Assembly: GCA_937892315.1 (NCBI GenBank)
Contig: CALAVF010000178.1
Location: 1 to 5,055, forward strand
From: an uncultured Prevotellaceae bacterium
Lineage (GTDB): Bacteria > Bacteroidota > Bacteroidia > Bacteroidales > Bacteroidaceae
Direction of reading: 5' to 3'
DNA: 5,055 bases
Below the pieces are notes generated by a model. The model searched no databases. It was given only the letters and a program-made list of their open reading frames with translations, and was not told the DNA's origin. Position 1 is the stretch's first letter; each line of letters begins with the position of its first letter. Below are positions 1 to 5,055 of this stretch, in pieces. Both the position numbers and the translations under genes were made by a program.

Positions 1-12
1 TGTCAAAGAACT
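1..12 (-). promoter_or_regulatory. boxA-like antitermination site of a leftward rRNA-type leader (at window edge)
   Basis: Read on the minus strand, these bases are AGTTCTTTGACA. They match the E. coli rrn boxA core TGCTCTTTAACA at 9 of 12 positions. In rRNA operons boxA RNA binds NusB/NusE and makes RNA polymerase resistant to termination. The site lies about 30 nt into the transcript of the promoter at 47-77, a sensible place in an rRNA leader, and I recall TTCTTTGACA-like sequence ahead of 16S genes in Bacteroidetes. The 16S gene itself would start beyond base 1 and is not visible, so the assignment rests on promoter, leader and boxA together. Confidence 0.55.
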
Positions 13-17
13 ATCTT

Positions 18-42
18 AAAAACGCCTCCCTTGCGGAAAGCG
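18..42 (-). promoter_or_regulatory. 5'-terminal leader hairpin with GCAA tetraloop and U5 tract
   Basis: On the minus strand the RNA reads CGCUUUCC, GCAA, GGGAGGCG, then UUUUU. The arms (35-42 and 23-30) pair over 8 bp with two G-U wobbles, closed by a GNRA-type tetraloop (31-34), and the U tract is 18-22. The form is that of an intrinsic terminator, but it begins only about 5 nt after the -7 element, so it would be the first thing transcribed. It could stabilise the 5' end, cause pausing or release a very short RNA. boxA follows 5 nt after the U tract. Confidence 0.6.
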
Positions 43-46
43 AGTG

Positions 47-77
47 CAAAGGTACAACCTTTCAGCGACATGACAAA
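47..77 (-). promoter_or_regulatory. Consensus Bacteroidetes promoter firing leftward, probably of an rRNA operon
   Basis: On the minus strand TTTG (77-74), exactly 19 bp, then TACCTTTG (54-47) match the published Bacteroidetes primary-sigma consensus TTTG / TAnnTTTG at every defined base. The sequence continues GCACTCGC, shared with the other two promoters in the window. Upstream of the -33 box (78-116) there are runs of A and T, as expected of an UP-like element at a strong promoter. Perfect consensus, AT-rich upstream DNA, a structured leader and a boxA-like site together point to a stable-RNA operon whose body lies left of base 1. A strong ribosomal-protein or tRNA operon is the alternative. 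Confidence 0.8.
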
Positions 78-219
78 ACTTTTCAAGAAGTTTTTTCAAA
101 AAAGAAACGTTTTTTGTGAAGATCATGAATTTTGCAAGATTATTCAAGGGGAAAAATGAAAAGTTTGGAGGCATTTAGAGTGGGTGTGAATATTTTAAGT
201 GGGGATTTAATTGTATTAT
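78..219. other. AT-rich divergent intergenic spacer
   Basis: This stretch separates the leftward rRNA-type promoter from the rightward promoter of the DUF5063 operon. It is rich in A and T runs, notably T6 at 91-96, A6 at 98-103 and T6 at 110-115. These form weak inverted repeats (TTTTTT-C-AAAAAA, and CAAAAAA/TTTTTTG at 97-103/110-116). Their position just upstream of the leftward -33 box fits an UP-like or intrinsically bent element better than a terminator. The only rightward ORF here (156-245, 29 codons) has no supporting evidence. I see no RNA gene or mobile element. Confidence 0.6.
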
Positions 220-250
220 TTTGTAGAGCCAGAAAAAAGTTGTAACTTCG
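220..250 (+). promoter_or_regulatory. Bacteroidetes-type promoter of the DUF5063 operon
   Basis: TTTG at 220-223, a 19-bp spacer and TAACTTCG at 243-250 fit TTTG / TAnnTTTG with one mismatch (C for the second-last T). Spacer length and the following GCACTCG are the same as in the leftward promoter at 47-77, which supports it. Transcription in this promoter class starts a few bases after the -7 element, roughly 252-258, while the gene's ATG is at 260. The mRNA would therefore be leaderless or have a leader of only a few bases. No other good promoter is seen between here and 2659, so it probably drives all three genes. Confidence 0.65.
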
Positions 251-259
251 CACTCGATT

Positions 260-796
260 ATGAAAAAAGAAGAAACCTCACCAGTATATAGTCACGACGT
301 AATGGAGTTTGTTACGGTCGCTGTGGAATATTGTGCTTTTCTGGAAAAGACAGAAGAGCAAGAACGCATGGAGTTTGTCGATAAATTGACCAAACTCTTG
401 CCCCTACTCTACCTGAAGACATCACTTTTGCCCAAATACGAGATTTTGTCGGAAGAATATTATCCCGAAGATTTTGTGTCCGAAGACAATTATAATATTG
501 TACGCGCGAACATATCTATAATAATGGGTGATAAAGACGACTACTTAGATGTCTTCATGGAAGACATGAAATACAGTGAGTCACCCATCTTGACCACCGT
601 AAGTGAGAACTTAGCCGATATCTACCAAGATTTGAAAAACTTTGCCATGCGATATAAGAACGCAACGGATGAAGAACAGATGATGAATGCTCTCGCAGAA
701 GTGAAAGATGAGTTTCAATATGGTTGGGGACAGAAAGCCGTCAATGTGTTAAGGGCATTGCACGAAGTGAGGTATGCCGAAGTGGATGAATATTAG
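260..796 (+). CDS. DUF5063 domain-containing protein (function unknown)
   Basis: A 178-residue, strongly acidic, predicted cytosolic protein with no signal peptide or membrane segment. I recognise it as a DUF5063 family member from the N-terminal VYSHDVMEFVTVAVEYCAFLE stretch (residues 10-30) and the C-terminal WGQKAVNVLRALHEVRY segment (156-172), though this is recalled similarity rather than a search. It appears mostly helical, and no catalytic motif is evident. ATG 260 is preferred because the next Met (residue 15, base 302) would cut into the conserved N-terminus. It is the first gene of an operon with an RNase D-like exonuclease, whose longest ORF overlaps it by 23 bp, and an rRNA methyltransferase. 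This suggests, without proving, a role near RNA metabolism. Its DNA looks more AT-rich than that of rlmI or glnN. Confidence 0.8.
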   Translation: MKKEETSPVYSHDVMEFVTVAVEYCAFLEKTEEQERMEFVDKLTKLLPLLYLKTSLLPKYEILSEEYYPEDFVSEDNYNIVRANISIIMGDKDDYLDVFMEDMKYSESPILTTVSENLADIYQDLKNFAMRYKNATDEEQMMNALAEVKDEFQYGWGQKAVNVLRALHEVRYAEVDEY

Positions 797-1463
797 CAAA
801 ACAGCCCTGATGAAAGTCATTCAAGACAAATATGAGAAAAAACTGATTCCGTCTCTCCCCAGAGAACTCTTCGAGGGAAGAATCATTGTCATTTTTTCTG
901 AAGTCGAAGCCCAAAAAGCGGTTGATTATTTGATGAAACAGAAGATTCTGGGCTTTGACACAGAGACACGACCATCCTTTCAAAAGGGGAAGATGCATCA
1001 AGTGGCACTATTGCAAGTAGCAACTCCCGACACATGCTTTTTGTTTCGGTTGAATAGAATTGGTATCACAGATGCACTAGTTCGGCTTTTGGAAGACCAA
1101 AAGATTACAAAAGTCGGACTTTCTCTGCAAGATGACCTTCGGATGCTGAGGCAAAGAAGGGACTTTGTGCCGGGAACATTCATTGAGTTACAAAAAGAAG
1201 TGAAAGCCATTGGCATCGAGGACATGAGCCTACAAAAAATCTATGCCAACTTATTTGGAAAAAAGATTGCGAAAAACCAGCAACTGTCCAATTGGGAAGC
1301 CGAAACCCTGAGCGAAGCACAACGGAAATATGCCGCAACAGATGCCTGGGCATGTATTCAGATACATGAAGAGATTGCCAAGATGAGGCGAAATGGAGAT
1401 TTCATCCTGGAACTGACACCCCTGCCAGAAAAAGAGACAAACACCGACCACAATAGTTTATAA
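774..1463 (+). CDS. RNase D-like 3'-5' exonuclease (DEDDy family)
   Basis: A stand-alone 3'-5' exonuclease domain of 229 residues, predicted to remove nucleotides from 3' ends by two-metal catalysis in the cytosol. All motifs are visible: ExoI FDTET (D62, E64), ExoII VGLSLQDDLRML (D121 aligned with the catalytic Asp) and ExoIII YAATD (Y186, D190), whose Tyr gives the DEDDy subclass. There is no HRDC domain, so it is shorter than classical RNase D and resembles the Bacteroidetes '3'-5' exonuclease domain-containing protein 2' group. RNA is the likely substrate given the neighbours, but DNA cannot be excluded. The start is uncertain: ATG 774 overlaps the previous gene by 23 bp, ATG 786 is possible, and ATG 810 (residue 13, 13 bp after the upstream stop) best fits the family's usual short N-terminus. 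Residues after about 210 form an unconserved tail. Confidence 0.88.
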   Translation: MPKWMNISKTALMKVIQDKYEKKLIPSLPRELFEGRIIVIFSEVEAQKAVDYLMKQKILGFDTETRPSFQKGKMHQVALLQVATPDTCFLFRLNRIGITDALVRLLEDQKITKVGLSLQDDLRMLRQRRDFVPGTFIELQKEVKAIGIEDMSLQKIYANLFGKKIAKNQQLSNWEAETLSEAQRKYAATDAWACIQIHEEIAKMRRNGDFILELTPLPEKETNTDHNSL

Positions 1464-1483
1464 TACAACAATATAGAACCCAC

Positions 1484-2659
1484 ATGAAGAGCATTTTCTT
1501 AAAGCGAGGCAAAGACGAGTCACTCAGACGTTTCCATCCTTGGATTTTCTCTGGTGCCATTCATCATATAAGCGAAGAGCCACAAGAAGGCGAAATCGTA
1601 CAAGTCTTCACCAGCGAAAACGAATACATCGCAACAGGACATTACCAGATTGGCAGCATCATGGTTCGTGTCTTGTCCTTTGAGAATGAGCCTATTGACC
1701 AGCATTTCTACGAAAAGAAATTGGCGATTGCCCTCGATGTACGACACCGTATCGGAGTGATTGGCGGCAATAACAACACCTACCGCCTTGTTCATGGCGA
1801 AGGCGACAACTTGCCTGGACTTGTCATCGACATCTACGGCACCACCGCCGTAATGCAGGCACATTCTGTTGGTATGCACATTGATAGGGAAATCATTGCC
1901 AAAGCGTTGAAAGCGGTGATGGGCGATGCTCTCCAAAACATCTTCTACAAGTCTGAAACCACCCTACCCTTCAAGGCAGACCTTGGCCAAGAGAACGGCT
2001 TCCTTTTAGGTGGCGACACCGATGATGTGGCAACAGAAAATGGCTTGAAATTTCATGTCGATTGGCTCAGAGGACAAAAAACAGGCTTTTTTGTTGACCA
2101 AAGAGACAATCGCAGCCTGCTGGAACGCTACTCAAAGGGAAGAAAAGTGCTCAACATGTTCTGCTACACAGGTGGTTTTTCATTCTATGCCATGCGAGGC
2201 GGTGCCGAGTTGGTGCATTCTGTCGATTCCTCTCAGAAAGCCATCGACCTGACCAACACTAACGTAGCACTCAATTTCCCAGAAGACAAACGTCACAAAG
2301 CGTTTGCCGAAGATGCTTTCCGTTTCCTCGAAAAGATGGAAACACCATACGACCTCATCATTCTCGACCCACCCGCCTTTGCGAAACACAAAGACGCCCT
2401 TCGCAATGCGCTCAAAGGCTATACCCGCCTGAACAAGAAAGCCTTTGAGAAGATTCAGCCAGGCGGAATCCTCTTCACATTCAGTTGTTCACAGGCAGTC
2501 AACAAAGACCAGTTCCGCACAGCCGTCTTTACAGCGGCTGCATCAGCAGGCAGGAACGTCCGCATCCTGCACCAACTTCATCAACCGGCCGACCATCCCA
2601 TCAACATCTACCACCCAGAGGGAGAATATTTGAAAGGCTTAGTATTGTATGTGGAATAG
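1484..2659 (+). CDS. rlmI: RlmI/RlmK-type class I SAM-dependent 23S rRNA methyltransferase
   Basis: At 391 residues it is close in length to E. coli RlmI (396), which makes m5C1962 in 23S rRNA using SAM. An N-terminal PUA domain (about 1-75, with HPWIFSGAI at 18-26) binds RNA. A linker domain carries RLVHGEGDNLPGLVID (101-116) and GQKTGFFVDQRDNR (197-210). The Rossmann-fold methyltransferase domain has SAM motif I VLNMFCYTGGFSFYA (222-236), the acidic VDSS (247-250), DPPAF (295-299) and FSCS (333-336) with the probable catalytic Cys335. The C-terminal ADHPINIYHPEGEYLKG (369-385) closely matches RlmI as I recall it. It starts 20 bp after the exonuclease gene with no promoter in the gap, so it is the third gene of the operon. 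The exact target base is inferred from the family; related Bacteroidetes proteins are often annotated only as class I rRNA methyltransferases. Confidence 0.9.
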   Translation: MKSIFLKRGKDESLRRFHPWIFSGAIHHISEEPQEGEIVQVFTSENEYIATGHYQIGSIMVRVLSFENEPIDQHFYEKKLAIALDVRHRIGVIGGNNNTYRLVHGEGDNLPGLVIDIYGTTAVMQAHSVGMHIDREIIAKALKAVMGDALQNIFYKSETTLPFKADLGQENGFLLGGDTDDVATENGLKFHVDWLRGQKTGFFVDQRDNRSLLERYSKGRKVLNMFCYTGGFSFYAMRGGAELVHSVDSSQKAIDLTNTNVALNFPEDKRHKAFAEDAFRFLEKMETPYDLIILDPPAFAKHKDALRNALKGYTRLNKKAFEKIQPGGILFTFSCSQAVNKDQFRTAVFTAAASAGRNVRILHQLHQPADHPINIYHPEGEYLKGLVLYVE

Positions 2660-2671
2660 AATGCCACATGC
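2647..2671 (+). other. Hairpin spanning the rlmI stop codon
   Basis: Bases 2647-2654 (GTATGTGG) pair with 2664-2671 (CCACATGC) over 8 bp, with one G-U wobble and a 9-nt loop that contains the TAG stop (2657-2659). There is no T run after it on the plus strand, so it is not an intrinsic terminator by itself. It could protect the 3' end of the operon mRNA or serve as a pause site, or be chance. Confidence 0.3.
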
Positions 2672-2688
2672 TACAAATTCAATGACAT

Positions 2689-2719
2689 AAAAAGAAGGAA
2701 CGCTTCACAGCGTCCCTTC
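2689..2719 (-). terminator. Intrinsic terminator of glnN
   Basis: Bases 2694-2704 and 2709-2719 form an 11-bp stem with a 4-nt loop. In minus-strand RNA the stem is GAAGGGACGCU / AGCGUUCCUUC, fully paired with one G-U wobble, and runs straight into UUUUU (2693-2689). It lies about 62 nt past the glnN stop codon. In plus-strand RNA the wobble becomes an A-C mismatch and no U run follows, so the element is built for leftward transcription. It may still weakly help stop rightward transcripts from rlmI. Confidence 0.88.
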
Positions 2720-2781
2720 GTCAAACTTAAAACAACCAACAAAAGAAATAGATATTTTATCTCTGCTTCATCGGCATGAAG

Positions 2782-4971
2782 TTATCTGATGAAGAGGAGT
2801 TCTCGATACTTTGGAAGTGGCCATGCTTCGTCGTCCACAATCGTTTCGAGTTTGTCAACGTGGTAACGAATCTCTTCCAGCAATGGTGCCACCGTATCGT
2901 GATAGGCAATGGCTTTCTCACGTTCCGATTCGATATGATTTGCCACCTTGCGAGCATCCACCATCTTTTCCACATTTTCGATGATGAAAGATTCGTGGTC
3001 GGAAATCTTCTCGATGAGATAGAGATTCTCCTTCGATATCTTCTGTGCCTTCTCTTCAGGGAATATACCTTGCACCTTGTGTACGTTGTCGATGAGCATC
3101 GACTGGTACTTCGTCACCACAGGAATGATGTGGTTGAGACAGAGGTCGCCGAAGATGCGTGACTCAATCTGAATCTTCTTCGTGTAAGTCTCCCACTTGA
3201 TTTCGTTACGTGCCTCCAACTCAAACTTCGTCATCACGTGTGTCTTCGCAAACATCTTGACAGAAGAATCCTTCAGATAGTTGTCGAAGATAATCGGTGC
3301 CGATGTCTCGCAATCAAGCCCACGTTTAGCCGCCTCGGCTTTCCATTCGTCGCTGTAGCCATTGCCGTTGAAGATAATGGGTCGGATATACTTGATGTCC
3401 TCACGTACCACTTTCAGGATGGCAGACTCCTTGGAGTCACCCTTCTCGATGAGGGCATCCACGCGTGCCTTGAAATCGATGAGGGCTTCTGCCACGGCCG
3501 AGTTGAGGGTGAGCATAGCCGAGGCACAGTTTGCCTCGCTGCCGACAGCACGGAACTCGAAGCGGTTACCTGTGAAGGCGAACGGAGAAGTACGGTTACG
3601 GTCCGTATTGTCGATGAGCAGTTCCGGGATGGATGGCAGGTCGAGTTGGAAAGCCGTCTTGCCAGCCACATTGAGAGCATCCTCATCGGCCTTCTCCACG
3701 TGGTCAAGCAGGTCGGTCACCGTCTTGCCCAAGAAGGAAGAGATGATGGCTGGAGGAGCCTCATTGGCACCCAAACGATGTGCGTTGGTGGCCCTCATGA
3801 TGGAGGCTTTCAGCAGGCCATTGTGGTCATACACAGCCTTCAGCGTTTCCACCGTGAAAGTGACGAAACGCAGGTTGTCGAGCGGAGTCTTACCTGGAGC
3901 ATGGAGCAACACGCCTGTATCGGTAGAGAGCGACCAGTTGTTGTGCTTGCCCGAACCGTTGATGCCCTTGAAAGGCTTCTCGTGGAGGAGGCAACGGAAA
4001 CCATGCTTGCGTGCCACACGCTTCATGATGCTCATCATCAGCATGTTATGGTCAACAGCCAAGTTTGTTTCCTCGAAGATGGGGGCCAACTCAAACTGGT
4101 TGGGAGCCACCTCATTGTGACGAGTTTTGCAAGGGATGCCCAGTTCGAGAGCCTGAATCTCGATGTCCTTCATGAATTCCTCCACACGGGCAGGAATAGA
4201 ACCGAAGTAGTGGTCATCCATCTGCTGGTTCTTGGCAGAGTCATGCCCCATCAGCGTGCGACCCGTCATCACCAGGTCGGGACGAGCGGCGAAGAGCGAT
4301 TCATCCACAAGGAAATACTCCTGTTCCCAACCAAGGTTGGAAACCACCTTCTTCACTTCGGGGTTGAAGTATTGTACGACAGCCGTGGCAGCCTTATCCA
4401 CCGCATGAAGTGCCTTCTTGAGTGGCACTTTGTAGTCGAGTGCCTCGCCTGTGTAAGAGATAAAGATGGTTGGAATCATCAGCGTGTCGCCAATGATGAA
4501 AACTGGCGAAGTGGGATCCCAAGCAGAATAACCGCGTGCCTCGAAAGTGGAGCGGATACCGCCTGATGGGAAAGAAGATGCGTCAGGTTCCTGCTGAACG
4601 AGGAGTTTTCCCTCGAACTCTTCCACCATGCCGCCTTTCCAGTCGTGTTCTACAAATCCGTCGTGTTTTTGTGCTGTGCCTTCTGTGAGAGGCTGAAACC
4701 AATGGGTGTAGTGAGTGACACCGTTCTCGATGGCCCATGTCTTGATGCCTTGAGCCACAGCGTCGGCGATGGTGCGGTCGAAGGGTGCGCCGTTGTCAAT
4801 GACGTCACACATCTTCTTGTACACCTTAGCAGGAAGATACTTGAACATCTTCTGCTTGTTGAAGACGTACTTAGCAAAATACTCACTCGGACGCTCTTTG
4901 GGCAGGTCAACAAACACGGGACCACGCTTGAACGCCTCGTCTACAACCTTAAATCTAAGTCTTGCAGCCAT
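2782..4971 (-). CDS. glnN: Type III glutamine synthetase (GSIII)
   Basis: Makes glutamine from glutamate, ammonium and ATP in the cytosol, the main ammonium-assimilation step. Its 729 residues equal the length I recall for Bacteroides fragilis GlnN and exceed GSI/GSII (about 350-470). The GSIII-type N-terminal region includes THYTHWFQPLTEG (86-98) and SGGIRSTFEARGYSAWDP (136-153). Catalytic-domain motifs, aligned from memory with GSI, are GWEQEYF (E216, E218; metal), HNEVAPNQFEL (E287, E294), NGSGKHNNWS (338-347, H343) and NRTSPFAF...FEFR (R460, E472, R474). A helical C-terminal extension (about 580-729) is typical of GSIII. The start is firm: an in-frame TAA lies 9 bp upstream of ATG and the leader carries no Shine-Dalgarno site. 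It is monocistronic, convergent with rlmI, with its own promoter and terminator, and appears intact. Confidence 0.97.
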   Translation of the reverse strand: MAARLRFKVVDEAFKRGPVFVDLPKERPSEYFAKYVFNKQKMFKYLPAKVYKKMCDVIDNGAPFDRTIADAVAQGIKTWAIENGVTHYTHWFQPLTEGTAQKHDGFVEHDWKGGMVEEFEGKLLVQQEPDASSFPSGGIRSTFEARGYSAWDPTSPVFIIGDTLMIPTIFISYTGEALDYKVPLKKALHAVDKAATAVVQYFNPEVKKVVSNLGWEQEYFLVDESLFAARPDLVMTGRTLMGHDSAKNQQMDDHYFGSIPARVEEFMKDIEIQALELGIPCKTRHNEVAPNQFELAPIFEETNLAVDHNMLMMSIMKRVARKHGFRCLLHEKPFKGINGSGKHNNWSLSTDTGVLLHAPGKTPLDNLRFVTFTVETLKAVYDHNGLLKASIMRATNAHRLGANEAPPAIISSFLGKTVTDLLDHVEKADEDALNVAGKTAFQLDLPSIPELLIDNTDRNRTSPFAFTGNRFEFRAVGSEANCASAMLTLNSAVAEALIDFKARVDALIEKGDSKESAILKVVREDIKYIRPIIFNGNGYSDEWKAEAAKRGLDCETSAPIIFDNYLKDSSVKMFAKTHVMTKFELEARNEIKWETYTKKIQIESRIFGDLCLNHIIPVVTKYQSMLIDNVHKVQGIFPEEKAQKISKENLYLIEKISDHESFIIENVEKMVDARKVANHIESEREKAIAYHDTVAPLLEEIRYHVDKLETIVDDEAWPLPKYRELLFIR

Positions 4972-5019
4972 AATTCTTTAATTATTAAATATAAAAAACC
5001 GTTTGTTTGTTTTCGGGTG
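4972..5019 (-). other. 5' untranslated leader of glnN
   Basis: The leader of about 40 nt is very A/T rich and lacks a Shine-Dalgarno sequence, as is usual in Bacteroidetes. It contains AAAC repeated three times (5001-5012 on the opposite strand) and a perfect A/T palindrome, TTTAAT-A-ATTAAA on the minus strand (4977-4989), ending 5 nt before the start codon. Low structure near the ATG probably favours efficient initiation. No riboswitch-sized structure fits in this length. Confidence 0.5.
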
Positions 5020-5051
5020 CAAAGTTATAACATTTTGTTAGAATAACCATA
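5020..5051 (-). promoter_or_regulatory. glnN promoter
   Basis: The minus strand reads TAACTTTG at 5027-5020, a perfect -7 element, followed by GCACCCGA as in the other two promoters. The -33 element is poor: the best candidate is TATG (5051-5048) at 20 bp rather than TTTG at 19 bp. A strong -7 with a weak -33 suggests that a regulator may assist or control the promoter, which fits a nitrogen-assimilation gene. The start of transcription should be near 5012-5018, giving a leader of about 40 nt. Confidence 0.72.
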
Positions 5052-5055
5052 ACAT
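5027..5055 (-). repeat. Direct repeat ATGTTAT in the glnN promoter, possible operator
   Basis: On the minus strand ATGTTAT occurs at 5055-5049 and again at 5033-5027, 22 bp apart start to start, about two helical turns. One copy lies over the weak -33 region and one overlaps the start of the -7 element. The same 32 bases hold the palindrome GTTATAAC (5024-5031) and GTTA-GAA-TAAC (5037-5047). It could be a regulator site, but the DNA is AT-rich and the window ends at the outer copy, so chance is a real alternative. Confidence 0.3.

Noticed and set aside
91..116. T6/A6/T6 runs forming hairpin-like repeats, considered as a terminator
   Set aside because: Stems of only A-T pairs are too weak for an intrinsic terminator, and the location directly upstream of the leftward promoter fits an UP-like or bent element better.
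156..245. A 29-codon ORF (ATG at 156, TAA at 243-245) with a GGGG run just upstream
   Set aside because: No fitting promoter lies upstream, the 220-250 promoter sits inside it, and its peptide has no recognisable feature. A short ORF like this is expected by chance in such DNA.
1351..1368. Perfect inverted repeat CATGTAT-TCAG-ATACATG
   Set aside because: It sits inside the conserved exonuclease coding region just after motif III, has no U tract, and a 7-bp stem is plausible by chance.
1520..1936. A 138-codon open frame on the minus strand, opposite rlmI
   Set aside because: Antisense to a clearly conserved methyltransferase, with no promoter box or recognisable domain.
3238..4566. A 442-codon open frame on the plus strand, opposite glnN
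   Set aside because: It lies wholly antisense to a glutamine synthetase gene with every catalytic motif. Its translation resembles no family I know, and long antisense open frames arise readily from the codon bias of a well-expressed gene. The nested frames at 3362-4120 and 3414-3707 are shadows too.
5001..5012. Three GTTT repeats, considered as a phase-variation tract
   Set aside because: Only three units long, lying in the untranslated leader between the promoter and the glnN ATG, so slippage would have little effect.
1..5055. Mobile elements, CRISPR arrays, tRNA genes, defence or toxin-antitoxin systems
   Set aside because: No transposase, integrase, regular spaced repeats, tRNA-like fold or toxin-antitoxin pair was found. 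The complete genes are housekeeping or conserved ones.

Overview
The window looks like ordinary chromosomal DNA from a Bacteroidales bacterium, most likely Prevotella or a close relative. Three things suggest this: a 729-residue type III glutamine synthetase, a DUF5063 protein (a family I know mainly from Bacteroidetes), and promoters of the Bacteroidetes type (TTTG, about 19 bp, TAnnTTTG) with no clear Shine-Dalgarno sites. The genus is inferred from overall resemblance, not from a database comparison.

Layout. Bases 1-77 hold a leftward (minus-strand) promoter and transcript leader whose gene lies outside the window. Its promoter is consensus, its RNA begins with a tight GNRA-loop hairpin followed by U5, and a boxA-like AGTTCTTTGACA sits at the window edge. 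This is what the start of an rRNA operon looks like. Bases 78-219 are an AT-rich divergent spacer with no supported gene. From 220 rightward there is a promoter and a compact three-gene operon: a DUF5063 protein (260-796), a DEDDy-type 3'-5' exonuclease of the RNase D kind (774-1463, overlapping or nearly abutting the first gene) and an RlmI-type 23S rRNA methyltransferase (1484-2659, 20 bp further on). The convergent gap 2660-2781 contains an intrinsic terminator that is functional in design only for the minus strand. The minus-strand gene 2782-4971 is glnN, with its own promoter at 5020-5051.

How the parts relate. Two of the three operon genes act on RNA (exonuclease, rRNA methyltransferase), and the operon is divergent from what appears to be an rRNA operon, so the unassigned DUF5063 protein may also work in RNA or ribosome metabolism; that is inference. 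glnN is a separate transcription unit for ammonium assimilation.

No mobile element, CRISPR array, phage gene or defence system was seen, and I see no new multi-gene system. The most interesting signals are regulatory: a 15-bp extended promoter motif shared by all three promoters, a probable leaderless or nearly leaderless DUF5063 mRNA, the 5'-terminal hairpin of the rRNA-like leader, and a GTTA/TAAC repeat cluster at the glnN promoter.
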